DNA from: Aeromicrobium phoceense
GTDB taxonomy: Bacteria > Actinomycetota > Actinomycetes > Propionibacteriales > Nocardioidaceae
Assembly: GCF_013868155.1 (NCBI RefSeq)
Contig: NZ_JACEOG010000001.1
Span: forward strand, 620,001-684,000
Reading direction: 5' to 3'
DNA length: 64,000 nt
Under the pieces are notes generated by a model. The model was not told the origin of the DNA. It was given only the letters and a program-made list of their open reading frames with translations, and made no database searches. Below are positions 39,975-52,773 of this stretch, one piece after another (position 1 is the stretch's first letter; the number at the start of each line of letters is the position of its first letter). Position numbers and translations under genes: made by a program.

Positions 39975-40127
39975 TCAGCGCAGGTGGGCGAACTCGTCGA
40001 GGCCGACGTCCTCCTCGGCCAGCGAGAACGAGGCCATCGCCCGACTCACCATGCCGGTCGCCAGCATCACGGCGAGGGAGACGGCGAACGCCATGCCGCA
40101 CAGGAACGCGAGCGCCAGCGCAATCAT
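39975..40127 (-). CDS. Small membrane protein, 50 residues
   Basis: ATG 40127 opens MIALALAFLCGMAFAVSLAV, a single long transmembrane helix with a second hydrophobic part, followed by an acidic tail EEDVGLDEFAHLR. Its ATG overlaps the TGA of an 18-codon upstream frame (MSRTTTEAST...), which may be a leader peptide. A strong 14-bp hairpin lies just upstream of that leader. No family recognised. Coding status rests on hydrophobic pattern, overlap and placement between two copies of the intergenic repeat. Confidence 0.5.
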   Translation of the reverse strand: MIALALAFLCGMAFAVSLAVMLATGMVSRAMASFSLAEEDVGLDEFAHLR

Positions 40128-40194
40128 GGGGTCGACCTGTCGTCCCTGGCCATGGTGCTCGCCTCCGTCGTCGTGCGTGACATTGGAGAGCGAG

Positions 40195-40228
40195 CAGGCC
40201 CGGGTTCCGGACGTGGAACCCGGGCCTG
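40195..40228. repeat. Perfect 14-bp hairpin
   Basis: CAGGCCCGGGTTCC (40195-40208), loop GGACGT, then the exact complement (40215-40228). Sits at the 5' side of the small membrane gene and 24 bp from repeat copy 4. Could be an attenuator or terminator. No T-run on either strand. Confidence 0.7.
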
Positions 40229-40251
40229 CCCAGGACTGCCTGCAACGGCGG

Positions 40252-40322
40252 GAATTACATCGCTGTCATTTCATCCACAGGTCTACCCACACCTGGGGAC
40301 GAACCCGCCCTCCGCGCTGCGG
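40252..40322. repeat. Dispersed DnaA-box-like intergenic repeat, copy 4
   Basis: Begins GAATTACATC, contains TTTCATCCACAGG, CTACCCACACC and TGGGGACGAA, and ends at the stop codon of the following minus-strand gene. Includes GTCCCCAGGTGTGGG on the minus strand, also found on the plus strand in oriC at 56333. Confidence 0.6.
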
Positions 40323-40889
40323 TCAGACGCGACGGGTGTCGGGATCCTCGGGCGGAGCGTCCGTCAGCGCGGGGTCCCGCACGTCGGAGTCCGGGTCGCC
40401 ACCGTGCTTGCCGGTGAAGACGGGCCGATCCTGCGACACCGGGTCCTGCCGGGCCGCGGCCACGTCGTCGTGGCGACCGTCGGTGAGGTCGTCACGCTGC
40501 GCGTCCGTGCGGTCGTTGCGCTGACCGTCGGTGACGTCGGGGTCGATCTCGTCGGCCTTGGCCATCCGGTGCTCGACGTGCTGCTTGGTCTCCGCGGCCT
40601 CCTGATGGAGCTCCTCGGCCTGACGCTCGAGTCGCTCGGCGTCGAGTCGCGCCTGGTCGGCGTCGGCACGGGCCGCGGCGGCACCGGCGGCGGTCTGGTT
40701 GGCGGAGACCGAGGCCTCGCGGGCCTCGTCGCGCAGGCGGGCGGCTTCGACGCGCTGCTCGCGCTCCTTCTCGAGCCGCTTCTCCTCCTTGGCCTTGTTT
40801 CCCTTCGTGAGGGCCCAGACGAGAGCGGCCACGAGCAGCAGCGCCACAACCGCGATCAGGATCCAGACCCAGGGGTCGACGTTGTCCAT
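40323..40889 (-). CDS. Membrane-anchored coiled-coil protein
   Basis: 188 residues. One N-terminal helix (WVWILIAVVALLLVAALVWAL) is followed by a long highly charged coiled coil (residues 28-105, e.g. KAKEEKRLEKEREQRVEAAR) and a hydrophilic, Asp/Arg-rich tail with the imperfect repeats DVTDGQRNDRTDAQRDD. No catalytic motif. ATG 40889 is chosen because GGAGG lies 8 nt upstream. The GTG three codons earlier overlaps that site. Cell-envelope scaffold is a guess; function unknown. Confidence 0.8.
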   Translation of the reverse strand: MDNVDPWVWILIAVVALLLVAALVWALTKGNKAKEEKRLEKEREQRVEAARLRDEAREASVSANQTAAGAAAARADADQARLDAERLERQAEELHQEAAETKQHVEHRMAKADEIDPDVTDGQRNDRTDAQRDDLTDGRHDDVAAARQDPVSQDRPVFTGKHGGDPDSDVRDPALTDAPPEDPDTRRV

Positions 40890-40988
40890 CAGGTTCACCT
40901 CCGCGGGTCCGGCTGCGTCGGTCGACGCTGGCGCACCGGCCCCTCCCTCCTTGGTACCGCAGTCCGGGCCCCTCCGCTCGTCGGAGAA

Positions 40989-41639
40989 TCAGGCGAAAGG
41001 CCCGTCCAGCAACGCCCATTGCAGGAGCATGATCGCCTTGGCGTCCACGATCTCGGTGCCGATGGCCGCGCGGGCCCGGTCGATGTCCAGCTCCACGATC
41101 TCGATGTCCTCGCCCTCTGACGCGACGCCGTGCTGCGTGCCCTCGATGTCCTCCGAGCGATACGGGGCCGCGAAGAAGTGCAGGCGCTCGGTCACGGAAC
41201 CGGGGCTCATGAACACGTCGAACACGTGCTGGACCGGCCCGATCTCGACGCCCGTCTCCTCGACGGTCTCGCGGCGGATCGCCGCTACGGGATCGTCCTC
41301 GTCCAGCAGGCCGGCGGCCGTCTCGAGGAGCATTCCGTCGGGGTGGCCGTTGACGTAGACCGGGAAGCGGAACTGCCGCGTCAGCAGCACCGTCCTGCGG
41401 TCCGCGTCGTACAGCAGGATCGTCGCGCCGTCGCCGCGGTCGTAGGTCTCGCGCCGCTCGGTGCGCCAGACGCCGTCGGACCCGCGACGGTCGAAGGTGG
41501 TCGCGCGAAGGACGTACCAGTCGTTCGACAGCACCTCCACGTCGCGCACGACGACGTCGGGGTTGCGGTCGAGGTCGCGGCCCGTCAGGTGCAGGCCCGT
41601 GCGGCCGCGGTGGTCAGGGGTCTCGATGCCGGGGGTCAT
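40989..41639 (-). CDS. nudK: NUDIX hydrolase, GDP-mannose pyrophosphatase type
   Basis: 216 residues. The NUDIX box is seen in GLLDEDDPVAAIRRETVEETG. Flanking sequence RRETYDRGDGATILLYDAD, LLTRQFRFPVYVNGHPDGM and FMSPGSVTERLHFFAAPY follows E. coli NudK closely, which hydrolyses GDP-mannose. Hydrolysis of ADP-ribose is an alternative for this subfamily. Start ATG 41639 (MTPGIETPDH). An ATG seven codons earlier is possible and neither has a strong ribosome site. It is the last gene before the helicase insertion. Confidence 0.87.
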   Translation of the reverse strand: MTPGIETPDHRGRTGLHLTGRDLDRNPDVVVRDVEVLSNDWYVLRATTFDRRGSDGVWRTERRETYDRGDGATILLYDADRRTVLLTRQFRFPVYVNGHPDGMLLETAAGLLDEDDPVAAIRRETVEETGVEIGPVQHVFDVFMSPGSVTERLHFFAAPYRSEDIEGTQHGVASEGEDIEIVELDIDRARAAIGTEIVDAKAIMLLQWALLDGPFA

Positions 41640-41719
41640 CGCACCAGATTCGCGCATTCCCGCAAGGCATCGATCAGCAGGGTGCCGGTCTCGACATGGG
41701 TTTGGATCACTGGTCGGGC

Positions 41720-41741
41720 ATGGTGCGTGGAATCGAGCTAG
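41720..41741. repeat. Left direct repeat flanking the helicase segment
   Basis: ATGGTGCG then TG then GAATCGAG then CTAG. Matches 45073-45094 at 19 of 22 positions in the same orientation, with weaker similarity continuing for about 20 bp. The rest of 41640-41910 shows no gene or other recognisable signal. Confidence 0.55.
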
Positions 41742-41910
41742 ACCAGCAGCGCGCCCCAGATCCGTACTGACTGTCCGGCTACGCGAGGTCAGCGTCACCG
41801 CCGCCTATTCAGGCTGGCAGATCGACACTCTCCGCCCCGCGTGCTGACTTGAATGCAATGATCCAGACGAACTGCGTTCTCGCGCCGGCCCGATACGTAA
41901 AGCTGCACAC

Positions 41911-44900
41911 ATGACCCTCGAGCCGATCGCACCTGGCCTGCACGAATCGTTGATGACCACGGATCTCCGGGCCCGGCTCGCAGTCATGGGCGGGCTCGAA
42001 GTCGCGACCAGAGAAATCGATGAGGTCGATCTCCCCCACGTCCTCGCCCGGCACGTCTATGTCACCGCGCAACGCGCTTTCGCTGGCCGCAACACTGAGG
42101 AAGCGGTGGCACTCACCAACCACCTGATCGAAGCACTGCAGGAGTTGGGCACCGAGGTGACGGCCCCCGCGTCACAGCTTCTCCGGATCGGACCGACGCC
42201 TGGCGCTGGTGTCATTACCTACCCGGAGGTTCGCCCGCGCACGCCGCTATCCGATGCCGCCCTCATGACGAACGCGAGATCCGAGCCCAGCCTCGGACCG
42301 GAATTGCGCACCGAGATCGACACCGCTGACGACGTCGATCTCTTATGTGCATTCGTCCGCTGGGCGGGTTTACGACTTCTCGACCCTGAGCTGCGCCGGC
42401 TACGCGAGCGCGGCGGCAAACTTCGAGTGATCACCACTACGTACACAGGCTCTACCGAACGGCGTGCGCTCGACCACCTGATCCGCGAGTACGACGCTGA
42501 AGTTCGGGTGCAGTACGACGCCCAACGAACCCGACTGCATGCAAAGGCGTGGATGTTCCACCGCAACACGGGCTTCGACACCGCATACGTCGGATCCTCG
42601 AACCTCACCCACACCGCCATGCTTGAAGGCGTGGAGTGGAACGTCCGCCTGTCCCGGACTGCGACGCCCGCACTCATGGAGAAATTCAAAGCCACATTTG
42701 ACACCTATTGGAACGACTCGGCGTTCGAGAGCTATCAACCCGATTGGGACGCTGATCGGCTCGATCTCGCGCTGGCCGAAGCGGGTGGACGCACCCAGAG
42801 CGGTCGCGTGACGCTTGCCCTATCCGGCCTCACGGTCACTCCGTATCCCTACCAGCAAGAGATGCTCGACGGTATAGACGCGGAGCGGAGCATCCACGAT
42901 CGCCACCGGAACCTCGTCGTCGCAGCAACCGGGACCGGAAAGACTGTCGTCGCTGCCCTCGACTACCGCCGCTTCGCCTCAGCATTGTCCCGGCAGCCTT
43001 CGCTTCTCTTCGTCGCGCACCGCAAGGAAATCCTCACCCAGTCCTTGCGCACCTACCGTGAGGTGTTGGCTGACGCGAACTTCGGCGAACTCTACGTTGA
43101 CGGAGCGTTCCCGAAAGACTGGAAGCACGTATTCGCCAGCGTCCAGTCGCTGAGTTCCTACGGCGTCGAGAAGCTCCCGGCTGACGCCTTCGACATCGTC
43201 GTCATCGATGAGTTCCACCACGCGGCCGCCACCACGTATCGGAAGTTGCTCGACCACCTCGCGCCGACTGAGCTGCTTGGCCTCACGGCGACCCCTGAGC
43301 GTGCGGACGGCATCAATGTCCGCGACGCATTCTTCGACGGCCGGGTCGCCACCGAACTTCGACTCTGGGACGCACTCGGTGAAGAGCTGCTGTGCCCATT
43401 CCACTACTTCGGCGTCGCGGACAACACCGACCTCAGCCAGCTCAGTTGGAAGCGCGGCACGTACGACGACCGCGAACTTTCCAACCTCTTCACGGGCAAT
43501 GACGCTCGCACACAGGTCATCCTCAAGCAGTTGCACGACAAGGTCCTCGACACCGGATCGATGCGCGCACTGGGCTTCTGCGTCTCGATCGAGCACGCGC
43601 GGTACATGACGGACGCCTTCAACGAGGCTGGAATCTCCGCACGCACCGTAACCGGAAAGGCCGGGCCCGACGAACGTGCCTCAGCGCTCAGAGCTCTTCG
43701 CGATGGCAGCGTCAACGTGCTCTTCACCGTCGACCTGTTCAACGAGGGCCTGGACATCCCGGAGGTCGACACCATCCTTTTCCTCCGGCCGACCGAAAGC
43801 GCTACCGTCTTCCTGCAGCAGCTCGGCCGTGGTCTTCGGCGCACCCCCGAGAAAGCGGTGCTCACTGTGCTCGATTTCGTCGGGCATCAACACAAGCGCT
43901 TCCGCTGGGACCTCAAGCTGACTGCCCTCACTGGGCTGCCCCGCAGCAGACTCGGCGCTGCGATCGACGAGAAGTTCCCGTTCTTGCCCAGCGGCTGCCA
44001 GATCGTGATGGACAAGGAGACGCAGGCTGCCATTCTGGCAAACCTCAAGACACAGATCGGCAGTCGGTGGCGTGACCTCCTGTCCGAGCTACGCAGCATC
44101 GGCGACATCGACCTCGGGGCGTTTCTCGACGAGTCCGGAGCCGCGCTCCCCGATGTACTCAAGGCTGACCGCTCCTGGACCCGGCTCCGGCGTGACGCCG
44201 GCTTTGAGACTCGCCCGGTCGGCCCTCGTGAAGGGGAGCTCTTGAAGCGCGGACGCTCGCTGATCCATGTCGACGACCGCCCACGTGCGTTGGCTTACCG
44301 GTCGGTCCTCGACGGGGCCACCGAACCGACACTCTGGACACCGTCCGAACGTCGCCTGGCCGAGATGCTCTTCTTCTCCCTCTGGCCCAACGGCGGTGGA
44401 TTCACCAGCATCGAAGAGGGGATTACCTCACTTCGGTCCGAAGGGATCGCGGCGAATGAGCTTTCAACGCTCGTAGACATCGCTTTCGACAACGCGCGAC
44501 GAACGACTCTCGAGCTCTCCGGTGACCTTGGTGGCATCCCGCTGCAGGTGCACGCTCGGTACCGACGAGAAGAGGTTCTCGCGGCGCTCGGCGATGGGAG
44601 TCTCGCCAAGCCGCCCATCAACTTCCGCGAAGGCGTCCTCTGGGTACCCGACATCAACACCGACGCCCTATTTATCCAGTTGAAGAAGTCCAAAGCCGCC
44701 TTCTCTCCTACCACCATGTACCGGGACTACCCCATCAGCCCGACGCTGTTCCATTGGGAGTCTCAGAATCGCACCACCGTCGCCTCACCGACCGGCCGGC
44801 GCTACATCAACGGCAGCAGCAACGTGCTTCTCTTCGTTCGCCAGACGTCCGTCGACGAGTACGGCACGGGCGCGCCGTACCTGTTCCTCGGCCCGGCGAC

Positions 44901-45003
44901 CTACGTCAAGCACGACGGCGAACGGCCGATTGCGGTCACGTGGAAACTGGAGACGCCGATGCCAATCGACTTCTTCACCGCATCCACGGTCGCACCAAGT
45001 TGA
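41911..45003 (+). CDS. PLD-like nuclease/superfamily 2 helicase/DUF3427 protein
   Basis: A 1030-residue fusion. Residues 130-270 resemble a phospholipase-D-like nuclease (RLHAKAWMF then AYVGSSNLTHTAM). The helicase core follows with AATGTGKTVVAALDY (Walker A, near 340), VVIDEFHHAAA (DEFH box, near 430), LTATPER and FLQQLGRGLRR (motif VI, near 637). The C-terminal 350 residues match the DUF3427 region. Such proteins are usually accessory and often suspected in anti-phage or plasmid defence, but no mechanism is established. Codon usage is visibly less GC-rich at third positions than in neighbours, and near-identical repeats flank the gene, both suggesting transfer. It stands alone, without a methylase. 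Confidence 0.9.
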   Translation: MTLEPIAPGLHESLMTTDLRARLAVMGGLEVATREIDEVDLPHVLARHVYVTAQRAFAGRNTEEAVALTNHLIEALQELGTEVTAPASQLLRIGPTPGAGVITYPEVRPRTPLSDAALMTNARSEPSLGPELRTEIDTADDVDLLCAFVRWAGLRLLDPELRRLRERGGKLRVITTTYTGSTERRALDHLIREYDAEVRVQYDAQRTRLHAKAWMFHRNTGFDTAYVGSSNLTHTAMLEGVEWNVRLSRTATPALMEKFKATFDTYWNDSAFESYQPDWDADRLDLALAEAGGRTQSGRVTLALSGLTVTPYPYQQEMLDGIDAERSIHDRHRNLVVAATGTGKTVVAALDYRRFASALSRQPSLLFVAHRKEILTQSLRTYREVLADANFGELYVDGAFPKDWKHVFASVQSLSSYGVEKLPADAFDIVVIDEFHHAAATTYRKLLDHLAPTELLGLTATPERADGINVRDAFFDGRVATELRLWDALGEELLCPFHYFGVADNTDLSQLSWKRGTYDDRELSNLFTGNDARTQVILKQLHDKVLDTGSMRALGFCVSIEHARYMTDAFNEAGISARTVTGKAGPDERASALRALRDGSVNVLFTVDLFNEGLDIPEVDTILFLRPTESATVFLQQLGRGLRRTPEKAVLTVLDFVGHQHKRFRWDLKLTALTGLPRSRLGAAIDEKFPFLPSGCQIVMDKETQAAILANLKTQIGSRWRDLLSELRSIGDIDLGAFLDESGAALPDVLKADRSWTRLRRDAGFETRPVGPREGELLKRGRSLIHVDDRPRALAYRSVLDGATEPTLWTPSERRLAEMLFFSLWPNGGGFTSIEEGITSLRSEGIAANELSTLVDIAFDNARRTTLELSGDLGGIPLQVHARYRREEVLAALGDGSLAKPPINFREGVLWVPDINTDALFIQLKKSKAAFSPTTMYRDYPISPTLFHWESQNRTTVASPTGRRYINGSSNVLLFVRQTSVDEYGTGAPYLFLGPATYVKHDGERPIAVTWKLETPMPIDFFTASTVAPS

Positions 45004-45072
45004 CTTTAGGACGCCTTGTTCATCCCACCCGCGACACGCATACGCCGCAGCGTTCGACAAAGGGCGTGGAGA

Positions 45073-45094
45073 ATGGTGCGAAGAATCGAGATAG
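45073..45094. repeat. Right direct repeat flanking the helicase segment
   Basis: ATGGTGCG then AA then GAATCGAG then ATAG, the partner of 41720-41741. The remainder of 45004-45186 between the helicase and tRNA-Ala appears non-coding and AT-richer than average. Confidence 0.55.
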
Positions 45095-45186
45095 GACAAA
45101 CGACGCCGTGCCAAGATACAGCGCGTCATCTAGGACTGAGCAGACATCGTGGCAGGGATGCCGCAACAGAAGCGATCTGCATCTGT

Positions 45187-45262
45187 TGGTGGAGCCTAGG
45201 GGACTCGAACCCCTAACCCCCTGCTTGCAAAGCAGGTGCGCTACCAATTGCGCCAAGGCCCC
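45187..45262 (-). tRNA. tRNA-Ala (anticodon TGC), CCA encoded
   Basis: Minus strand: acceptor GGGGCCT/AGGCTCC with the G3-U70 pair that defines alanine identity, anticodon arm CCTGC-TTTGCAA-GCAGG, T arm TAGGGGTTCGAGTCCCCTA split at its loop, and CCA at 45187-45189. Near the conserved tRNA-Ile beside gyrA. Confidence 0.97.
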
Positions 45263-45276
45263 GTGGTGGGAGAGCG

Positions 45277-45390
45277 TCAGACCGGATCGCTGTGCTGAGC
45301 CCAGGCATCGGGCTGAGCTGCGGACTTGCGGCGGTTCGCGAACCAGACGGCGCCGGCGACCGCGAGTGCCAGGGTGAGGATCTTCTTCAC
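45277..45390 (-). CDS. DLW-39 family small membrane protein
   Basis: 37 residues: VKKILTLALAVAGAVWFANRR, one transmembrane helix, then AAQPDAWAQHSDPV. The D-x-W-A ending and position between tRNA-Ile and tRNA-Ala next to gyrA are characteristic of the DLW-39 family of actinobacteria (function unknown). GTG 45390 has GGAGG 7 nt upstream. Earlier codons overlap tRNA-Ile and are excluded. Confidence 0.88.
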   Translation of the reverse strand: MKKILTLALAVAGAVWFANRRKSAAQPDAWAQHSDPV

Positions 45391-45407
45391 GTCGATTCCT
45401 CCTTCGG

Positions 45408-45482
45408 TGGGCCTAGATGGACTTGAACCATCGACCTCTTCCTTATCAGGGAAGCGCTCTAACCGAGCTGAGCTATAGGCCC
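45408..45482 (-). tRNA. tRNA-Ile (anticodon GAT)
   Basis: Minus strand: acceptor GGGCCTA/TAGGCCC, D arm with a 10-nt loop, anticodon arm CTTCC-CTGATAA-GGAAG, T arm GATGG-TTCAAGT-CCATC, discriminator A. CCA is not encoded (CCG follows), unlike the two other tRNAs here. Confidence 0.97.
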
Positions 45483-45557
45483 CGGGCAGCAATAGAAGAG
45501 ATTACCTCAGAGTCCCACAGGAGTTCCAATCGGGTCCGTGAGGGACGCATCCCCCGC

Positions 45558-45618
45558 CGCGAGTGGCGCAGAAAGGCCCGCCACTCAACGAGTGGCGGGC
45601 CGATTCGCGCCACTCGCG
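45558..45618 (-). terminator. Nested double hairpin after gyrA/DUF3566
   Basis: Inner perfect stem GGCCCGCCACTC/GAGTGGCGGGCC (45575-45586, 45590-45601, 3-nt loop) sits inside an outer perfect stem CGCGAGTGGCGC/GCGCCACTCGCG (45558-45569, 45607-45618). All four arms carry GAGTGGC or its complement, so alternative pairings are possible. Likely ends the gyrBA-DUF3566 transcripts or cushions the tRNA genes. Confidence 0.75.
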
Positions 45619-45644
45619 GGGAGTGAGCGCTGGGGTCTGCGGAG

Positions 45645-46641
45645 CTACTTACGCTCGCCGAACGTCAGCTCGATGCCGCCGAGGATGCCGGCCGCCAGGT
45701 TGTACAGGTGGGCGGCGATGGTGGCCAGGGCGGTCATGAAGATGACGTTGAGGGCCGACACGAGCAGGGTCAGGCCCACGACGCGGCCGAAGCCCAGGTA
45801 CTCGGTGATGTCGAAGCCGGAGGCGTCGTCGGCGAGCACGTTGGAGACGCTGTCGTTGAGGGCGCCCCACACGCCGGTGATCTGCATGACGAGCCAGAAC
45901 ACGGTGACCGCCACGACGCTGACGACCATGAGCGCGACCGAGACGACGAACGACATCTTGGTGACGCTCCACGGCTCGACGTGGCTCAGCTTCAGGCGTG
46001 CCGACCGACCAGAGTCCGCGGCGGGCGCCGTGGTGGTCTGCACGGACTTCGCAGGCTTCTTCGGCTCCGGCTTCTTGGGCTCGGCCTTCTTCGACTCGGG
46101 CTGGGGCGCCGGGGCCTTCGTCGGCTCCGGGGCAGCCTTCTGCTCGGGCTTCGGGGCAGCAGGCGCGGGAGCGGACGGAGCGGCCGCCGGAGCGGCCGCC
46201 GGAGCAGCGGCCGCAGCCGTCGCACCAGCCGCCGTGGCACCAGCGACACCCGCGCCGGCGACGCCGGCAGCGGCACCGGCCTGGCCCGGAGCCTTCTTCG
46301 GTGCGGCAGCGGGCGCGTCCTTCTTCGCCGGTGCCGGGCGCTCGGGCGCCTTCTGCTGCGGCTGATCAGCCGGCTTCTTCGGAGGTGCGGGCGCGTCGGC
46401 CGGAACGGCCTTCAACGTCTGCGTGGGCCGGTCGTCCACCGGAGCGGCCGCGGGCTTGGGCGGAGCGGGCTGGTCGTCACGCACCGCCGGGATGACCGCA
46501 GTGGTGTCCGGGGTCGCCTTGGTGGTGCGGGCGTACTCCGCTTTCGTCAGCGGGCGGCGTGCCGTGACCGACGGGGTCGTCCCGTTGGCCTTGGCGTTCT
46601 TCGCAGGCACACCGTTCTGCTGACCGTTGTCCGGCTTCTGC

Positions 46642-46649
<8 letters not shown>
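45645..46649 (-). CDS. DUF3566 transmembrane protein with Ala/Pro-rich linker
   Basis: 334 residues. A long disordered N-terminal two-thirds rich in Ala, Pro and Lys (repeats such as [17 protein letters not shown]) leads to a conserved C-terminal domain: [20 protein letters not shown], a transmembrane helix, [15 protein letters not shown], and a second helix with [18 protein letters not shown], the DUF3566 signature. It is normally encoded right after gyrA in actinobacteria; function unknown. GTG 46649 overlaps the gyrA stop by 8 bp. Linker length is likely strain-variable. Confidence 0.92.
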
Positions 46650-49203
<2,554 letters not shown>

Positions 49204-49277
49204 TTCTGTGTCCTTCGTTCCGTGGTCTCGTGCCGCTGGCTAGCCGGGCGCCTCGACCACCGGGTGGTTCGGTGGGG

Positions 49278-51266
<1,989 letters not shown>

Positions 51267-51272
51267 CCAACC

Positions 51273-51278
51273 AGTATA
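51273..51278 (-). promoter_or_regulatory. gyrB -10 element
   Basis: TATACT on the minus strand, 6 nt before the GTG start. No good -35 is visible at 16-18 bp, as expected if supercoiling-sensitive control matters. Confidence 0.6.
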
Positions 51279-51332
51279 CGGGCCCATTCTGTGCGTCTGA
51301 CGACACGACACCTCCTGTGGGGCGTTCTTCGT

Positions 51333-51341
51333 TTGTCCACA
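51333..51341 (+). promoter_or_regulatory. DnaA box between gyrB and PAP2 gene
   Basis: TTGTCCACA, identical to the actinobacterial consensus, in the divergent gap upstream of gyrB. Single box, so titration or gyrB control by DnaA is possible but weak. Confidence 0.5.
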
Positions 51342-51482
51342 GGTGCCACTGAACGGCGCTAGAAGGGCTCTGGGAGCCGCGACGAGGGGGTCGACCAGGG
51401 TGGCCATCGTCCGGCGCCGCTTTCGGTCGCTCCAGCGCCGTGTGGCGGGTTCGCGTCACCGCCGGTCTGGAAGGCTGGGGGC

Positions 51483-52280
51483 GTGAGTTCCACGACCCGC
51501 CTGCCCGCGCGGGTGTCGGGACCGGCGCTGGTGACCGCCGCAGCGGCCGTCACCGCGCTCGTCCTGCTCGTGCGCGTGGCCCTGTCCTCCGCGCGGGGAC
51601 AGGCCGCCGACGAGCGGGCAATGCTTACCGTCGCGGCGGGCCGCGAGGCCGAGCTGACCCTGCTGTCGATCCTCGGACGCGTGCCGATCTGGTCGGCCGC
51701 GACCCTCGCCGTGGTGTGCCTCCTGTTGGCCGCGCGGCGGCACCACTGGCGCGCCGTCTTCGCCGCGGCGGTCGTCATCGTGGGGTCGAACGTCACCACC
51801 CAGGTCCTCAAGCACGGCCTGCTCGACCGCCCCGACCTCGGCCACGGCGTCCACAACTCCCTGCCCAGCGGGCACGTCACCGTGGTGGTGTCGGTGGTGG
51901 CCGCACTGCTGATCGTCGTCCCGGCCGGAGCGCGGGCGCCCGTCGCGGGCCTGGGAACGTTCGCCTCCGGACTGACCGGCCTGTCCACGATCGTGGCCGG
52001 CTGGCACCGACCCGCCGACGTCGTGGCGGCGCTGCTGGTGGTGCTGGCGTGGTGCGCGATCGCCGTGATGATCCACGGAGGGCGGCGCGCCCGCACCCGG
52101 GCCGTCCTGCCCACCGCGCTGGCCGGAGCGGCCTGCTCGCTGCTGGGCATCGTGCTGATCGGGGTGCGTCCGGTTGAGGGGATGGACGGATTCCTCGACG
52201 CGTCTCTCGTGCTCGGCGCGGTCGCCCTCGTGTCGGCGCTCGTGGTGTCGGCCATCGCGTGGATCAGCCCCGACGCCTGA
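51483..52280 (+). CDS. PAP2-superfamily membrane phosphatase
   Basis: 265 residues, about six transmembrane helices. Three acid-phosphatase motifs are readable: KHGLLDRPDLG (KxxxxxxRP), PSGHVTV and GWHRPADVVA (Arg is replaced by the usual spacing with conserved His). Probable lipid-phosphate or undecaprenyl-pyrophosphate phosphatase. Start: M SSTTRLPA encoded by the GTG at 51483. Lies divergent from gyrB and convergent with the dciA/recF genes, ending 7 bp before dciA. Confidence 0.88.
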   Translation: MSSTTRLPARVSGPALVTAAAAVTALVLLVRVALSSARGQAADERAMLTVAAGREAELTLLSILGRVPIWSAATLAVVCLLLAARRHHWRAVFAAAVVIVGSNVTTQVLKHGLLDRPDLGHGVHNSLPSGHVTVVVSVVAALLIVVPAGARAPVAGLGTFASGLTGLSTIVAGWHRPADVVAALLVVLAWCAIAVMIHGGRRARTRAVLPTALAGAACSLLGIVLIGVRPVEGMDGFLDASLVLGAVALVSALVVSAIAWISPDA

Positions 52281-52287
52281 GGTCGGC

Positions 52288-52773
52288 TCAGCCGTAGGTG
52301 TCGCGGGGCCCGCGGCCCTTCACGGAGCGCCGGCCCTTCTTCCAGCTGGGCGCCTGCGGACCGCGGACGTCGATCCGCAGCACCTGGCCGTCGCCGAGCT
52401 CCTCGTTCAGCTTCGCCACGAGGCGCGGCGCGAGCATCTTGAGCTCCTTGGCCCAGGCCGTGGAGCTGGTCTCGAGGTAGACGACGCCGTCGGTGAAGTG
52501 GTCGACCTTGCAGTGCTGCGCCACCTCGGGACCGACGATCGAGGCCCAGTCGGAGAACACGCGCGAGGCGGCGAGCCGGTCGTTCCAGCCCTGGTTCCTC
52601 ACCATCTCGCCCAGCACGTCGCCGAGGGCGACCGCGTCCTCGCGGCCGGGACGCCGTGCGGGGCCGTTGCGGCGGATCGGCCGCCGGGTTCGCGCGGGCG
52701 GCGCGTTGCCGTTGCGGTAGGCGTCGGCGATCTCGCGCGCGAGGCGCAGGACGTCCTCGTTGTCGTCAGCCAC
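52288..52773 (-). CDS. dciA: DciA-like DUF721 helicase loader
   Basis: 161 residues. A basic linker (residues 20-45, [19 protein letters not shown]) precedes the DUF721 domain with [38 protein letters not shown] and [14 protein letters not shown]. DciA proteins recruit the replicative helicase DnaB in bacteria lacking DnaC/DnaI. GTG start overlaps the recF stop by 8 bp. The origin-side placement after recF is conserved in actinobacteria. Confidence 0.9.
   Translation of the reverse strand: MADDNEDVLRLAREIADAYRNGNAPPARTRRPIRRNGPARRPGREDAVALGDVLGEMVRNQGWNDRLAASRVFSDWASIVGPEVAQHCKVDHFTDGVVYLETSSTAWAKELKMLAPRLVAKLNEELGDGQVLRIDVRGPQAPSWKKGRRSVKGRGPRDTYG

Noticed and set aside
45020-45256. 78-codon minus-strand frame (MAQLVAHLLCKQ...)
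   Set aside because: Translation of tRNA-Ala, a common annotation artefact.
45391-45492. Upstream extension of the DLW-39 frame (MLPGAYSSARLE...)
   Set aside because: It reads through tRNA-Ile.
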